This document shows, in pieces, positions 10,503 to 20,743 of a stretch of 64,000 bases of DNA. Positions within the stretch are counted from its first letter, which is position 1, and every line of letters begins with the position of its first letter. The notes beneath the pieces were generated by a model. It saw nothing but the letters and a program-made list of their open reading frames with translations, searched no databases and was not told the origin of the DNA. The stretch covers positions 49,527,466 through 49,591,465 of the forward strand of contig OY743183.1 of assembly GCA_963555705.1 (NCBI GenBank), given 5' to 3'. This stretch comes from Ligustrum vulgare. Taxonomy: Eukaryota > Streptophyta > Magnoliopsida > Lamiales > Oleaceae. The translations under genes were made by a program, and so were the position numbers.

Positions 10503-11470
10503 TATTCAACAATTTATAGTTTAAACCTAGGCCAAGGGAAAGAAAGAAATATCACATATGATACAACAAATACACTTGATGAGTTGGAAGATTTTAAATT
10601 ATCATTGACTGAAGGGAGAGAATGAAGATAGAGGCACCAGTACTGTCCATCGATATGTTGTTGTTGTTGTTATTTTTATTTATTTATTTTTTGACAAATT
10701 CCTATACAACTATAAACCCACCCAAATTCCCTCCATCGATATGTTTGAATACTGTTATTATGGCATCTATTGTGACAGTTTTGCTTATGGTTCTTCCTTC
10801 CCAGAAGCTGGAACCTAAAAAATAATGTCAGCAGAGTTAAAAAGGTAAAAAGAAATTAATGGAAACTCTTCATAAAAATAAAGCATAATTTTTTCTAAAT
10901 CAAAGTGTTCGCATTGGACTTGATTACACAAACCAATGAAAAAAAATGTTTAATACATGGCTTTATCAATTAATCGAGCTTCATAATCATTAAATTAAGG
11001 GCATATAGGGCATATATACACATAAAGGGCAGAAGTTACAGACAACATCAGAGTCCCACTTCAAGTAGGGAAGCAAAATCTGCCAATGAATAATCTAGAG
11101 TTCTAGTGGTTTGCAATCAAGGCACCAAGTAAATGAGCAACATCAATTTTCACAACATAAAAATGCCAGCATTTCTTATTCTATGGTATGATTTTTCTTA
11201 TAAAATGTTCCCCTTGTCTTTATGGAACAACTATTTATTTCAAGATAATATAACAAAACCAACAAGTATCCAAAATAAGTGGTCACAAACAATAATATTT
11301 GAACTTGATGTAGCACGTTGAATCCCTAAAAGGAGGGAAAAAAAAACTTATGAGATGCATTATAGAAGTTTAATTATGCCGCAATTGCTTATAAAATATT
11401 AGCAATATACTACTAGTGGTCAATATTCATGAACAAAGTAAGAAACCTTTTTGATAGATATTAATGTAGA
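10503..11470. other. Non-coding, nothing recognised
   Basis: AT-rich DNA without a supported ORF or repeat boundary. A 67-codon open stretch at 10,622 is made largely of a (TTG)n and T-rich run and is not credible as a gene. Confidence 0.4.
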
Positions 11471-11475
11471 GTTGA

Positions 11476-12209
11476 TGTTGGGAGATTTGTGAATAATGAC
11501 ACCAAAATAAGTAAAAAAAATAGTTTGTAAATCCGTTGGACAGAGTCACGGCCAAGAAAATACACAAGAAATAGAAGAAAATAGGGACAAAGCCGAGACA
11601 ATAGTTGGACTCTTTGTCCTTAAGTCGAATTTGTCCCACAACGGTGCCTACGGATTCCGGCAATCGACTCTCAAGATACAACAACTTCACTTGTGTTTGT
11701 AGCACTTCAAAACACAAGTATAACGAGCCAAAATTTGGTATATGTACTCCAAATATGAAAATGGAAGAAAATCAAAACAAATGCATCGATTTTGATTTTG
11801 GAGAGAAGAGAGGATGATATATGTTTTGCATATCAAATTGTGAGGAATAGGATATCCAAAGGGTCCTATTTATAGACCAAGAAAGGATGTGGACGAAATG
11901 GTTGAAGCCAAACCATGGACCTTTATGAAAATGTGTCTTTTCTTCGGACAATCGTGCGGTTGCACGGTTATAGTTCGTGCGGTTCCACGGTAAAATATTT
12001 TGACCCGATTTTGTCATTTTTCGTAACCCCCACGGGGGGTGCTGCCCCCTCGACCTGACCAGGCAGGTCGATCCCCGTTTGTGCGCCCCGAAGCGGCAAA
12101 TTAAATTTTCCTAAACGGATTGAGTCGAGTTTTTGAGTATTTGACCGAAGTCGACACGAAGACGCTTTAATCGATTTTCAATTCTTGATTTATTAACCAA
12201 TATCCAACA
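11476..12209 (-). mobile_element. Solo LTR of a Ty1/copia element, 734 bp
   Basis: The block begins TGTTGGGAG and ends CCAATATCCAACA, giving TGTTGG/CCAACA ends, and is flanked by a perfect 5-bp target duplication gttga at 11,471-11,475 and 12,210-12,214. On the minus strand a strong TATA box (TATAAATAGG, plus positions 11,865-11,874) sits downstream of the 12,209 end, which sets the orientation. The G/C-rich piece cccccacggggggtgctgcc at 12,025-12,050 is typical of copia LTRs. No internal region remains, so it is a recombination-derived solo LTR. Confidence 0.88.
11865..11874 (-). promoter_or_regulatory. TATA box of the copia solo LTR
   Basis: TATAAATAGG on the minus strand, about 335 bases inside the LTR from its 5' end at 12,209. 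It is the expected site for retrotransposon transcription to start 30 bases downstream. Confidence 0.6.
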
Positions 12210-12214
12210 GTTGA

Positions 12215-12594
12215 CAGAAGCATCAAGGCTATAGAAAGATGCTCGATGTAATTGCTATTTATTAACAATTAATTAGCATCCTACTATTGTTGCCATTTTC
12301 CATTTAAAACCGACCATTTACTATTGAGATACCAAAATTGATACTAAATTTTGAGTTGTGCTAATTTATGACATTGATCTTCCCATATGTGAGCTTCATC
12401 ACGAAAGCACATGAAAAAGATAGATGTTGTTAATTTCGAGAAGTGGATGAGAATACGTGAGAATTAATATAATCTTATACTACAACTGCTTTATAAAGAA
12501 TAGATACTCACAAAATTCTTACAGACATCGCATTTGGGATGTTGGTACTCCTTCACATGATTTATGGTAAGTGCGATTATCAGACAATGAAAAT
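12215..12594. other. Non-coding spacer between solo LTR and copia element
   Basis: AT-rich; no gene, RNA or repeat recognised. Confidence 0.4.
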
Positions 12595-12962
12595 TGAAAG
12601 AACAGTATGCTTAAGCAATCACAAAACATAACTAAGAACCTATACTAGATCAAATCATGTTAATAGAATTATTGCAAATTATCTAAATGTAAAACAACAT
12701 AGGGATTGAAGACAACATATCAATCTTGGATCTGTAGTAAACAAGAACACAAGAATATGAACCCAGAAAAACTTACTCGATGCACTCCCACTATCCATGA
12801 TAGCCTTCTCCTAATTTCACCCTTATGTTCTCTTAGTATATGGGACTAATGCAAGAACTTGTGCATTAGAAGGGACCAATTTGACACACACACACACACA
12901 CACGCACACATATATATATAGCAACCTTGCAAATCAGTTTCATCCATAAAGAAACTGCTGCA
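12595..12962 (-). repeat. 3' LTR of the copia element
   Basis: Nearly identical to 18,963-19,351 from tgaaagaaca to aaactgctgca. It carries a shorter (CA)n tract (12,884-12,910) than its partner, and the adjacent (TA)n is longer. The rest differs by only a few substitutions and a 3-base indel, which suggests a fairly recent insertion. Confidence 0.85.
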
Positions 12963-13386
12963 ATACCTTAACTGCTTGTCTAACTGCAACCCTATTTTGA
13001 ATTCAAATAACAGATAAGCTTGTCTTAATATGATATATATCATAAGCTTATACTATAGTCTAAACTTAGATTAACTACATATATGAAATATATGTTGAAT
13101 ACAAGTTCTAAAAAATCTCTTGTTCCATAAGTAATGTTAATTTGCTTACAATCTCCCATTGAACTTGACATTGATTTGAAATTGTAAATGAATGCATTTA
13201 TATATATATGCTCACATATGAACTGATCTACTTAAGTGTACACTGCAAGTTTAGACACTTAGGTTATTTAAACTTAGTAATTTTGATTCTGTCAATAATG
13301 TCTAACTATAAGGAACCTAAGAACATTACAGTGAATAAACTAAACACAGATGTTCCAAAATCACATTAATAAAGCCATAATATATA

Positions 13387-13830
13387 CTAACTGGTGATGA
13401 TTCTGGCATGTAATTCAACACTAGATGATGTCTTAATTCCCATACGTGCAACATGCTTAACAAAATCAGCTTCTGGTAAAGCTTTTGTTAATGGATCTGC
13501 TAACTGATCTTTAGTTCCAATCTTTATAACTTCAATCTCTTTATCCCTAACATTTTCTCTCACTGCAAAGTACTTGACATCTATGTTCCTTGAACCTGAA
13601 GACCTCTTGTTATTCTTTGAAAAGAAAACTGCTGATGCATTATCACAGTACATTACCATAGGCCTTTCTACAGCTTATTAGTTTCAAATGAGAAATAAAA
13701 TTTCTCAACCATAATGCATGTCCTGTTGCTTCATATATAGCAATATACTCAGCTTGAAAAGTTGATGTTGCTGTCAAAGTTTATTTTGCAGTTTTCCATG
13801 AAATAGCTCCACCTGCTAGAAGCAAAATTT
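13387..13830 (-). pseudogene. Copia RNase H domain (broken)
   Basis: The C-terminal part is open at 13,387-13,659 with MVMYCDNASAVFFSKN, DVKYFAVRENV and TKDQLADPLTKALP. These are the copia RNase H D-N-A and ADxxTK landmarks. Upstream homology (MSWKTAK-like, AEYIAI) continues to about 13,830 through stops. In the parent element the domain removes RNA from the RNA:DNA hybrid. It ends about 400 bp before the 3' LTR. Confidence 0.85.
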
Positions 13831-13910
13831 AACCTGATGTTGATTTTAAATCATCCGTGTCTGATTTGTAAGATGCATTTGTGTAAGCCTCCACCTCAAG
13901 TTCTTGCTCA

Positions 13911-15043
13911 TCAATATTTCTGTAAATAAACATATGATTTTCGGTCTTCTTTAGATACCTTCTTTCCTGCTATCCAATGTTCATGGCCTGCATTTGATTG
14001 AAACCTTGAAAGCATATTTACTGCAAATGATATGTCGGGCCTTGTACATATTTGAACATACATCAAGCTCCCCACTAATCTTGCATAAGGCACATTTTTC
14101 ATGCTTTCTGCTTCCATCACATTCTTAGGACATATGTCGGGCCTTGTACATATTTGAACATACATTTGTGCAGCCTATCTCCTTTAGATATGGGTACATC
14201 ACCTGATTTGCAACCTTGCATCCCAAATCTTTGCAATATCTTGTCCACATAATTTTTCTGAGATAAACCTAAAGCATACTGCTTTCTGTTTCTGGTTATC
14301 TCAATGCCTAACACATAATGTGCTTCTCCCATGTCCTTCATGCCAAACTGACTTAACAGAAAAGCTTTTGTTTCTTTCAACGAACAAATGTTACTACTTG
14401 CAAGTAAAATGTCATCAACATACAAAATGAGCAAAATAAAATTGCTCCCACTGATCTTAAGATAAATACACTCATCTAATTTGTTTTCCAAAAATCCAAA
14501 TTGAGCGATTACCTTATCAAACTTGAGATACCATTGTCTGAAAGCTTACTTAAGACCATATATTGACTTCATGAGTTTACAAACCTTGCTTTCATCTTCT
14601 ACAAGACCATTTGGCTGCAACATATAAATTTCTTCATGCAAATCTCCATTCAAAAATGCAGTCTTGACATCCATCTGGTGTAATTCAAGATCAAGGTGTG
14701 CTACTAGGGCCATGATAACTCTAAATGCATCTTTGGTTGAGACTGGAGAAAAAGTCTCATTATAATCAATTCTTTCCTTTTGATTGTAGCCCTTAGCCAC
14801 TAACATGGCTTTGTATCTCTCTATCTTGCCATCTGTATCCTTTTTTGTCTTAAACACCCATTTACATCCTATAGGCTTAGCATTGCATGGTTTATCAACC
14901 AAAATCCATACACCATTTTGTGCCATGTTGTGAAGCTCATCTTCCATTTCCAACTTCCATTTTGCATTATTTACAGATTTCATAGCTTCTGCAATTGATA
15001 TGGGATCATCTTCATCTCCTAGTTCAGTCTCTTCAATAGTCAA
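13911..15043 (-). pseudogene. Copia reverse transcriptase (three broken segments)
   Basis: The N-terminal part (14,546-15,043) has GCKWVFKTKKDTDGKIERYK and QMDVKTAFLNGDL. The palm (14,117-14,491) has the active site YVDDILLASSN and KDMGEAHYVLGIEI. The C-terminal part (13,911-14,165) has RLVGSLMYVQICTRPDI. The copia diagnostic VxxKGYxQ is present. A frame break at about 14,520 and a 101-bp duplicated segment (14,031-14,165) disrupt the gene. Confidence 0.92.
14031..14165. repeat. Short direct repeat inside the copia RT
   Basis: The 34-base string beginning atatgtcgggccttgtacat occurs at 14,031 and again at 14,132, a period of about 101 bp, so the YVQICTRPDI motif is encoded twice in one open stretch. 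It looks like a local tandem duplication after insertion. Confidence 0.75.
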
Positions 15044-15237
15044 GTATAGCTTGTAATAATCTGATATGGCACATTTTCTAGTTCTTGTAGATTATCTCAA
15101 GGCCACAGGTTGAGACACTTCTACATTTGGCGCTGCATTTATCTGAACTTGCTGATCAATTTGCTGCACTTGCACTTCATTATTCATACTTTGTTCATTT
15201 GAGCAATTTCGGCCGCATTAGCATTCTCAATATCATT

Positions 15238-15465
15238 TTAAACTATATCTTCAATTTGGTGTGCTGCAATATCAGATTCTTGATTTTCTAGAATAGGATT
15301 CAAAAGTGCTTCATTTTCTAGAATTGAATTGTTGTTGTAGTCCTGGTTTAGGATTGATGAGACACTACAATCCTGGTACACAAACCATTCTTCAAAGGCT
15401 TTGTTGTTGTTCTGCAAAGCTACCATTTCTTTTTCTGCATCTTTTCTTGCATTGTTATCAAACAA
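15238..15465 (-). pseudogene. Copia polyprotein linker (integrase C-terminal side)
   Basis: A 75-codon open stretch rich in Asn, Glu and Gln (NNNKAFEEWFVYQDC, then LENEALLNPILENQES). In copia polyproteins the low-complexity segment between integrase and RT looks like this. No HHCC zinc domain or DDE core is present, so integrase itself is lost. Confidence 0.5.
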
Positions 15466-15484
15466 TTAATCATAAAATGTTGTT

Positions 15485-16411
15485 CTATGTGACTCCACAA
15501 TCCTTGTGCTTCTGTTTGGGCAATAAATTTTGAAAACTACCTTTCTTTTTCAGCCCTTTGAAACCCTCACAATCTTTCTTAAAGTGACCAAGTTTCTTGC
15601 AAAAGAAACACTTAATGCCACCGGCAGGTTTGTTTTTCATTTTATCATGATCAGATTCCATAATGGATTTAGAGGTGCTTGCAGTGATTCCAGGTTTGAA
15701 GTTCTTGCTTTTGACAAATTTCTTCTTGTATTTGATTTTGGACATGAGATTTACAGCTACTTCTTGTCCTTCTCGCTTTTGCATTTCATCTTCAACCTCC
15801 ACACACAGTGAGATCAACTCATTGATGCTCCATTTTTCCTTCTAAGTCTTGTATAAAGTCTTGAGTTGAGAATATTCATTTGGGAGTGAGTCCAGAATCA
15901 TATACACAAGGAATGAATCATCAATTGCCATATTCAGTGCTCTCAGTCTAGCAGCAATATCAGAATCTTTCATTATGTACTCTCTCACACTAGTCTTTCC
16001 ATTGTATTTCATCCTTGCAAGAGACCTCACCAAATTCTGCACTCCAGGCTTATCAGAAATTTTAAACTTTTCTGTAATAGAATTAAAGAACTCCTTCGCC
16101 AATTCTGAATTAGGTATACTTCCTTTTACATTTTCATACATGCTTTTCTTGATCATGATCAATGCCATCTTATTATGTTTGAACCATTTGTCATGTTTAT
16201 CCCTTGCATCTCTGCTAGAACTCTTAGTTAATGCTGCTGGTGGATCTTCCTTCAATATATGGTTATAATCCAAAATCCCTAGATTTAGTTCTATGTCACT
16301 TTTCCATTTCTTAAAGTTTGAGCCATTCAGAAGCTCAATTTGATTGATACTCATTGAAAAATAAATAGCTGACTCGATGTTAAATCTACCCTCCAAGTAT
16401 AAAGGGGTCAA
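15485..16411 (-). pseudogene. Copia gag with CCHC zinc knuckle (frameshifted)
   Basis: The N-terminal part (15,842-16,411) holds the capsid-like domain; the natural start is probably the internal MSINQIELLNGSNFKKWK, the usual copia opening with the NGSNFxxW motif. The C-terminal part (15,485-15,817) has CFFCKKLGHFKKDC, a canonical CX2CX4HX4C knuckle. A stop near 15,842 separates the two. Gag packages the element RNA in virus-like particles. The reading just after the knuckle joins sequence from downstream of integrase, marking the deletion. Confidence 0.88.
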
Positions 16412-16429
16412 GTTATAGCCTAGCAGTAA

Positions 16430-17000
16430 TCCAGGGTCATTCTTCCTAGGGATTTTATTGGTATCGTAATATTTGCTAAATTTGAAACTTAAGCTATGTT
16501 TTCAATTGTGTTAAAACGAATTTGGAGAGAATATAATTAAATTACAATGAAAGGGAAATTTGAGTGGAGTTATTCTTTCGCTATCAATTGGGCTTTTCAA
16601 ATATGATTAGTGTGAATTTTCTTGATATCGATAAGATTTAAACACATTAGCGAAAAATTAGTCAATTTATTTTATAGCATTTAGTCGAGCATGTTGTGTG
16701 CATATTTAATACATACCACATCAACGACATTCATCCATGTAAAATAATTTGAAAACTTAAAACAATTTATAAACCCTTATCAATAACAACAATTCACCCA
16801 TAAGAAATTAAAACACGCCCATTGAAGTTAAGAATAACCCCCCTCAAAAATAACTTAGCCGGACATAATTAAATTAATCGAAATAAAATTCAACCAAACA
16901 AATATCATTACTAGAAAACAAAATTCAAATTTGAAAATGAAAATTCAATAACTAAAAATACCTAAAAACTAAACCAATGCCAATAATCTGAAAATTCTAT
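16430..17000. other. Untranslated or nested sequence upstream of copia gag
   Basis: AT-rich with no ORF. On the minus strand, ccctaggaagaatgaccctg at 16,425-16,445 resembles the end of another LTR, and acataacttagccggac-like sequence at 16,850-16,870 is seen in gypsy LTRs. A nested LTR is possible, but no boundaries could be fixed. Confidence 0.3.
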
Positions 17001-17019
17001 AACCAACATTATAACTCAA

Positions 17020-17900
17020 ATTAAACTAATGTCAATAATCTGAATTTATATAAACTAACAAATGAAACAATCAAAATCAAAGCAAAATAAGAATCAAAAC
17101 TGAAAAGAATCAACCGAAACCGAGAGCTACTGCGTGAAGATGAAACTGCTGCTCCAGTGATGCGTGGCTGCTGGGGGGCTGCTGCTGGCTGTTGAGTGGA
17201 TGGAGCCAAGTGTGGCGGCAGTGTGTGAGGTGAGAGAGAAGTGAAGCTGGGGATGAAGGAGGAGGAAGTGGCTTGCGGCGCAGCTGCTGGTTGCTTCTGT
17301 GGAGAGAATAAGACAGAGGATGGAGAGAGATGGCTGTAGGTTGGGTTGCGTCTGGAGGAGTTGAGAGAAGACAGGAGGGAGAGGTGAAGTTGGTGACGCT
17401 GGTTTATAGAGAAAGACAGACAGAGACAGAGAACGGGGGAGTGCGGCTGGTAATGGAAGTTGAAAGAGAAAGGAGAGAAGACAGAGGAGAGGGCTAGCTG
17501 CTAAAGGTGAAAGAGAGAGAATGCGTGAGAAGAAGATGAAGATGCTGCTGGGTATTGAAGATAGAAGACACATGCAGAGAGGGAGAAGACACAGGCTAGC
17601 TGGTGGCTGGTGGTTGGCGTGAAAGAATGGCGGCTGTAGGTTTATGGAAGAGAAGTGGTTGTGAGTTCTGTAGAAGATGAGAGACAGACAGAGAATGTGA
17701 GGGAGAGATTACTTGCGGCTCTGGGTGTTGAGGTGCTGGGGTCGTTTATGGGGGAATAGTGGTGTATATGCAGAGAGGTCTTGCGGCTGGAAGTAAAAAA
17801 AAAAAAAAAAAAAGAAAATTTAGAGAGAGAGTTAGGTTGGCCTGTGAATGTGTTGGAGTAGTAGATGGGTTTATGGGCTTTTTTTCGGTCCATTAAATTA
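17020..17900. repeat. Purine-rich (plus) / pyrimidine-rich (minus) low-complexity block
   Basis: The plus strand is dominated by gagagaga, gaagatgaag and ggctgctgctgg words. The minus strand therefore contains spurious open stretches rich in Ser, Leu, Pro and Phe (up to 148 codons at 17,127-17,573). Base composition and low complexity argue against a protein. It may be a leader or LTR of a nested element. Confidence 0.5.
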
Positions 17901-18277
17901 TGAATTTTTGGTTGAACTTGTCCAAAATATACCTGTAATCAAATAAATGAATTTTTTAGCAATTAAAGTTAATTTAGAGTTAAACAAATAAAATTGAATC
18001 TTTAATAAATTTTACTCTAAATGACAATTTATATCCCAAAATTGTATTTTTTCATTTATTTACTTCTTTAAAATAAGTAAAATTGGACAATAATCAATAG
18101 TTGTATGTGAAATGATCAAACAGATTAATCTAGTGTAACTCAATACCAGAATAAACTTAATGACCCAAAATATATAATGTAGTATATATATGCAGCAAAA
18201 TGAAGCATTATCAATTTCAAGACTTTGACAACCTTTGTGGTGTACTAATCTCTGTTGATATATGAATATTCATTTAC

Positions 18278-18280
<3 letters not shown>

Positions 18281-18333
<53 letters not shown>
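18281..18333. repeat. (AT)n microsatellite
   Basis: About 26 uninterrupted AT units. A second one of similar length lies at 18,617-18,667. Confidence 0.95.
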
Positions 18334-18337
<4 letters not shown>

Positions 18338-18613
18338 CAAATGTATGTAACTTTGTTTCTTTGGAAACAAGTACAAATTAATTTTAAGTTTCAAAACCAA
18401 AAACTTGAACAATAGAACATTGACATTCTTTTTCTCTTTTGACATAAAGCCACTTTGACAGCATATATGTTTTTAAAGATCAACAAAATGATGTTAGTAA
18501 TTCTATTTAGTACATTCTTAGGCCACTTTGGCAGCACTTGATGCATTTATCTTCATATCAATCATCAGATGAGCTTATTCATACACCAATTATCACATAA
18601 TCTTGATTAGACA

Positions 18614-18616
<3 letters not shown>

Positions 18617-18667
<51 letters not shown>
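18617..18667. repeat. (AT)n microsatellite
   Basis: About 25 AT units, ending in acacc. It lies inside the copia internal region, 300 bp before the primer-binding site. Confidence 0.95.
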
Positions 18668-18670
<3 letters not shown>

Positions 18671-18949
18671 CTATGATATGAATTTGATATGAACTTGAAT
18701 ATGTATCTTTAAATATTTGACATTTTTTTGTCATGAACATATGATCCACATGTATATTTTGTCGAATCAATGTATAAGGACATATAAAGTGAAATTAATA
18801 TAAGTTTCTAAATTAGTATATCATGATCATGAACATATAAATAAAGTTATATGAATTACTTGATGCGGATTAAGGTAATTGAAATTCCCAGGATTCAAAA
18901 TTTCAATGCAGTTAATTACTTCAACATGTAAATGATCTATGTATGGTTA

Positions 18950-18960
18950 CTCTGATACCA
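18950..18960 (-). promoter_or_regulatory. Primer-binding site of the copia element
   Basis: On the minus strand TGGTATCAGAG follows the 5' LTR end (...ctttca) after two bases. It matches 11 bases of the complement to the initiator tRNA-Met 3' end, the usual copia primer. It fixes the element's orientation and shows that the right LTR is the 5' LTR. Confidence 0.88.
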
Positions 18961-18962
18961 AT

Positions 18963-19266
18963 TGAAAGAACAATATGCTTAAGCAATCACAAAACATAAC
19001 TAAGAACCTATACTAGATCAAATCATGTTAATAGAATTATTGCAAATTATCTAAATGTAAAACAAAATAGGGATTGAAGACAACATATCAATCTTGGATC
19101 TGTAGTAAACAAGAACACAAGAATATGAACCCAGAAAAACTTACTCGATGCACTCCCACTATTCATGATAGCCTTCTCCTAATTTCACCCTTATGTTCTC
19201 TTAGTATATGGGACTAATGCAAGAACAACTTGTGCATTAGAAGGGACCAATTTCACACACACACAC

Positions 19267-19309
<43 letters not shown>

Positions 19310-19351
19310 GCAACCTTGCAAATCAGTTTCATCCATAAAGAAACTGCTGCA
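18963..19351 (-). repeat. 5' LTR of the copia element
   Basis: Partner of 12,595-12,962. It contains an expanded (CA)n tract with one CG interruption at about 19,255-19,304. It drives transcription towards lower coordinates in the parent element. Confidence 0.85.
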
Positions 19352-20743
19352 ATACGATTCTTAAAAATGTTTGTTAGTGATTTCGAACTAAATTAGATAA
19401 TATCAAGCAACTAAAACCAATAACATTAGTAAGAACAAAAATCAGATAAGCTTAAAGTACTTTAGGGTGAACTCTAGACCTCGTAATTGGAAATTGGTTG
19501 ATTGCAAGCATGTCAATGAAAATATTTAGGATGCCCAATAGCCACATGCAACTCAAATATCTTCCATGACAGATATTACCATTGCAACACACAAATCCTA
19601 TAGTAAGAACCACATTACGAAGTTAGAGAATTGACTAAGACCCACAGAAGAAAGAGAAATATCATTATGCCTTTAAATTTTCAAGAAACAATGGAAATGG
19701 TAAATTATATGACAATGAGTACTTGAAGAGTCCACCAATTACCATCAACCATAAATATAGGCATTTTCTTGTAAATAGACCATGTGATTTCCTTTTTACT
19801 CATTGGATTGACCTCCATAATTTTATATGGATTATTGTAATTGTCTAGAAATATCTTGCATTATGTGCACCACATCCAAACCAATCATCCTAGTTCAAAT
19901 TACAATAGGATTTTAACAAGCAAAAATGCAAAAAATGTCAAAGTCAAATGCAGAGACAATAGAGGCACGAGCATTTTAAAAGGCTATGTTGAATTATCAG
20001 CCTTCAAATTTGAACCACATCAAGAGCAAAAACTTACATTTATGTAAGTTCTTTGCTTCAATGACATGAGCAATGGTAAGAACAGTAAACTCAAGCTCAA
20101 AATGTAAAGATTCAACAAAGGACAATACATAAGGAATAAACAAACTCACGTTCTCAGGCATGCATCATAAAACCGATACAACTTGAGTAATCTGCAAATA
20201 AAAAGTAAAATTTCAACACTAGCCATCAAAACTAATGCAATTTTTTTTAAAAATATTGTGGAGCATCAAAAGCACTTTAATAGCCATATATAAAAAGAGA
20301 TACATAAGTGAAGAGGGGAACAATCATTCCATCATATTCAATGTACGATGATAAAATCAATCAAATCTCTATCTGAAATGGCCAAAACAAATAAAGTAAT
20401 CAAATTCTTCAAAAACTTTAGGCAAATGATATAAATTAATGACAATATGACATAATATTTTAAAATCTCACATTCATAAATTTTATATAAAAATTTCCTA
20501 AACAAAATACACACAAGTTTAAATTCCTAAAGAACTCTTGATCAATTCAACTTTATTTTGATATTTTCACATTCCTTACTATAGTAAGAATCAATTTCCT
20601 TAACTGATTGAGCTTCATCCATTTTTAGAAAGAAAGAAAGAAAAAAGACGAAAAAATTTGATTTCTTGAAGAAAAGAAATAGCACAGTATCTGATTAAGA
20701 CTTCCTTCAACAGCTTTGTGGTCACTTGGGTTGGGACTATGTG
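19352..20743. other. Non-coding, nothing recognised
   Basis: AT-rich DNA; the longest open stretch (68 codons at 19,841) has no recognisable features. No repeat ends were found. Confidence 0.4.

Larger units (their letters stand above)
12595..19351 (-). mobile_element. Ty1/copia retrotransposon with both LTRs and a large internal deletion
   Basis: Matching LTRs (12,595-12,962 and 18,963-19,351) flank, on the minus strand, a primer-binding site, gag with zinc knuckle, a reverse transcriptase and an RNase H. The order gag, RT, RNase H with integrase upstream of RT is that of copia elements, but nearly all of protease and integrase is missing between 15,465 and 15,485. Stops and frameshifts break the rest. 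The sequences outside the LTRs (aaaat on the left, atacg on the right) do not match, so no target duplication is visible. The 2.5 kb between primer site and gag includes a pyrimidine-rich block of unknown origin. Confidence 0.85.

Noticed and set aside
17127..17893. 148- and 83-codon minus-strand frames rich in Ser, Leu and Pro
   Set aside because: Low-complexity pyrimidine-rich sequence with no domain, inside a retroelement.
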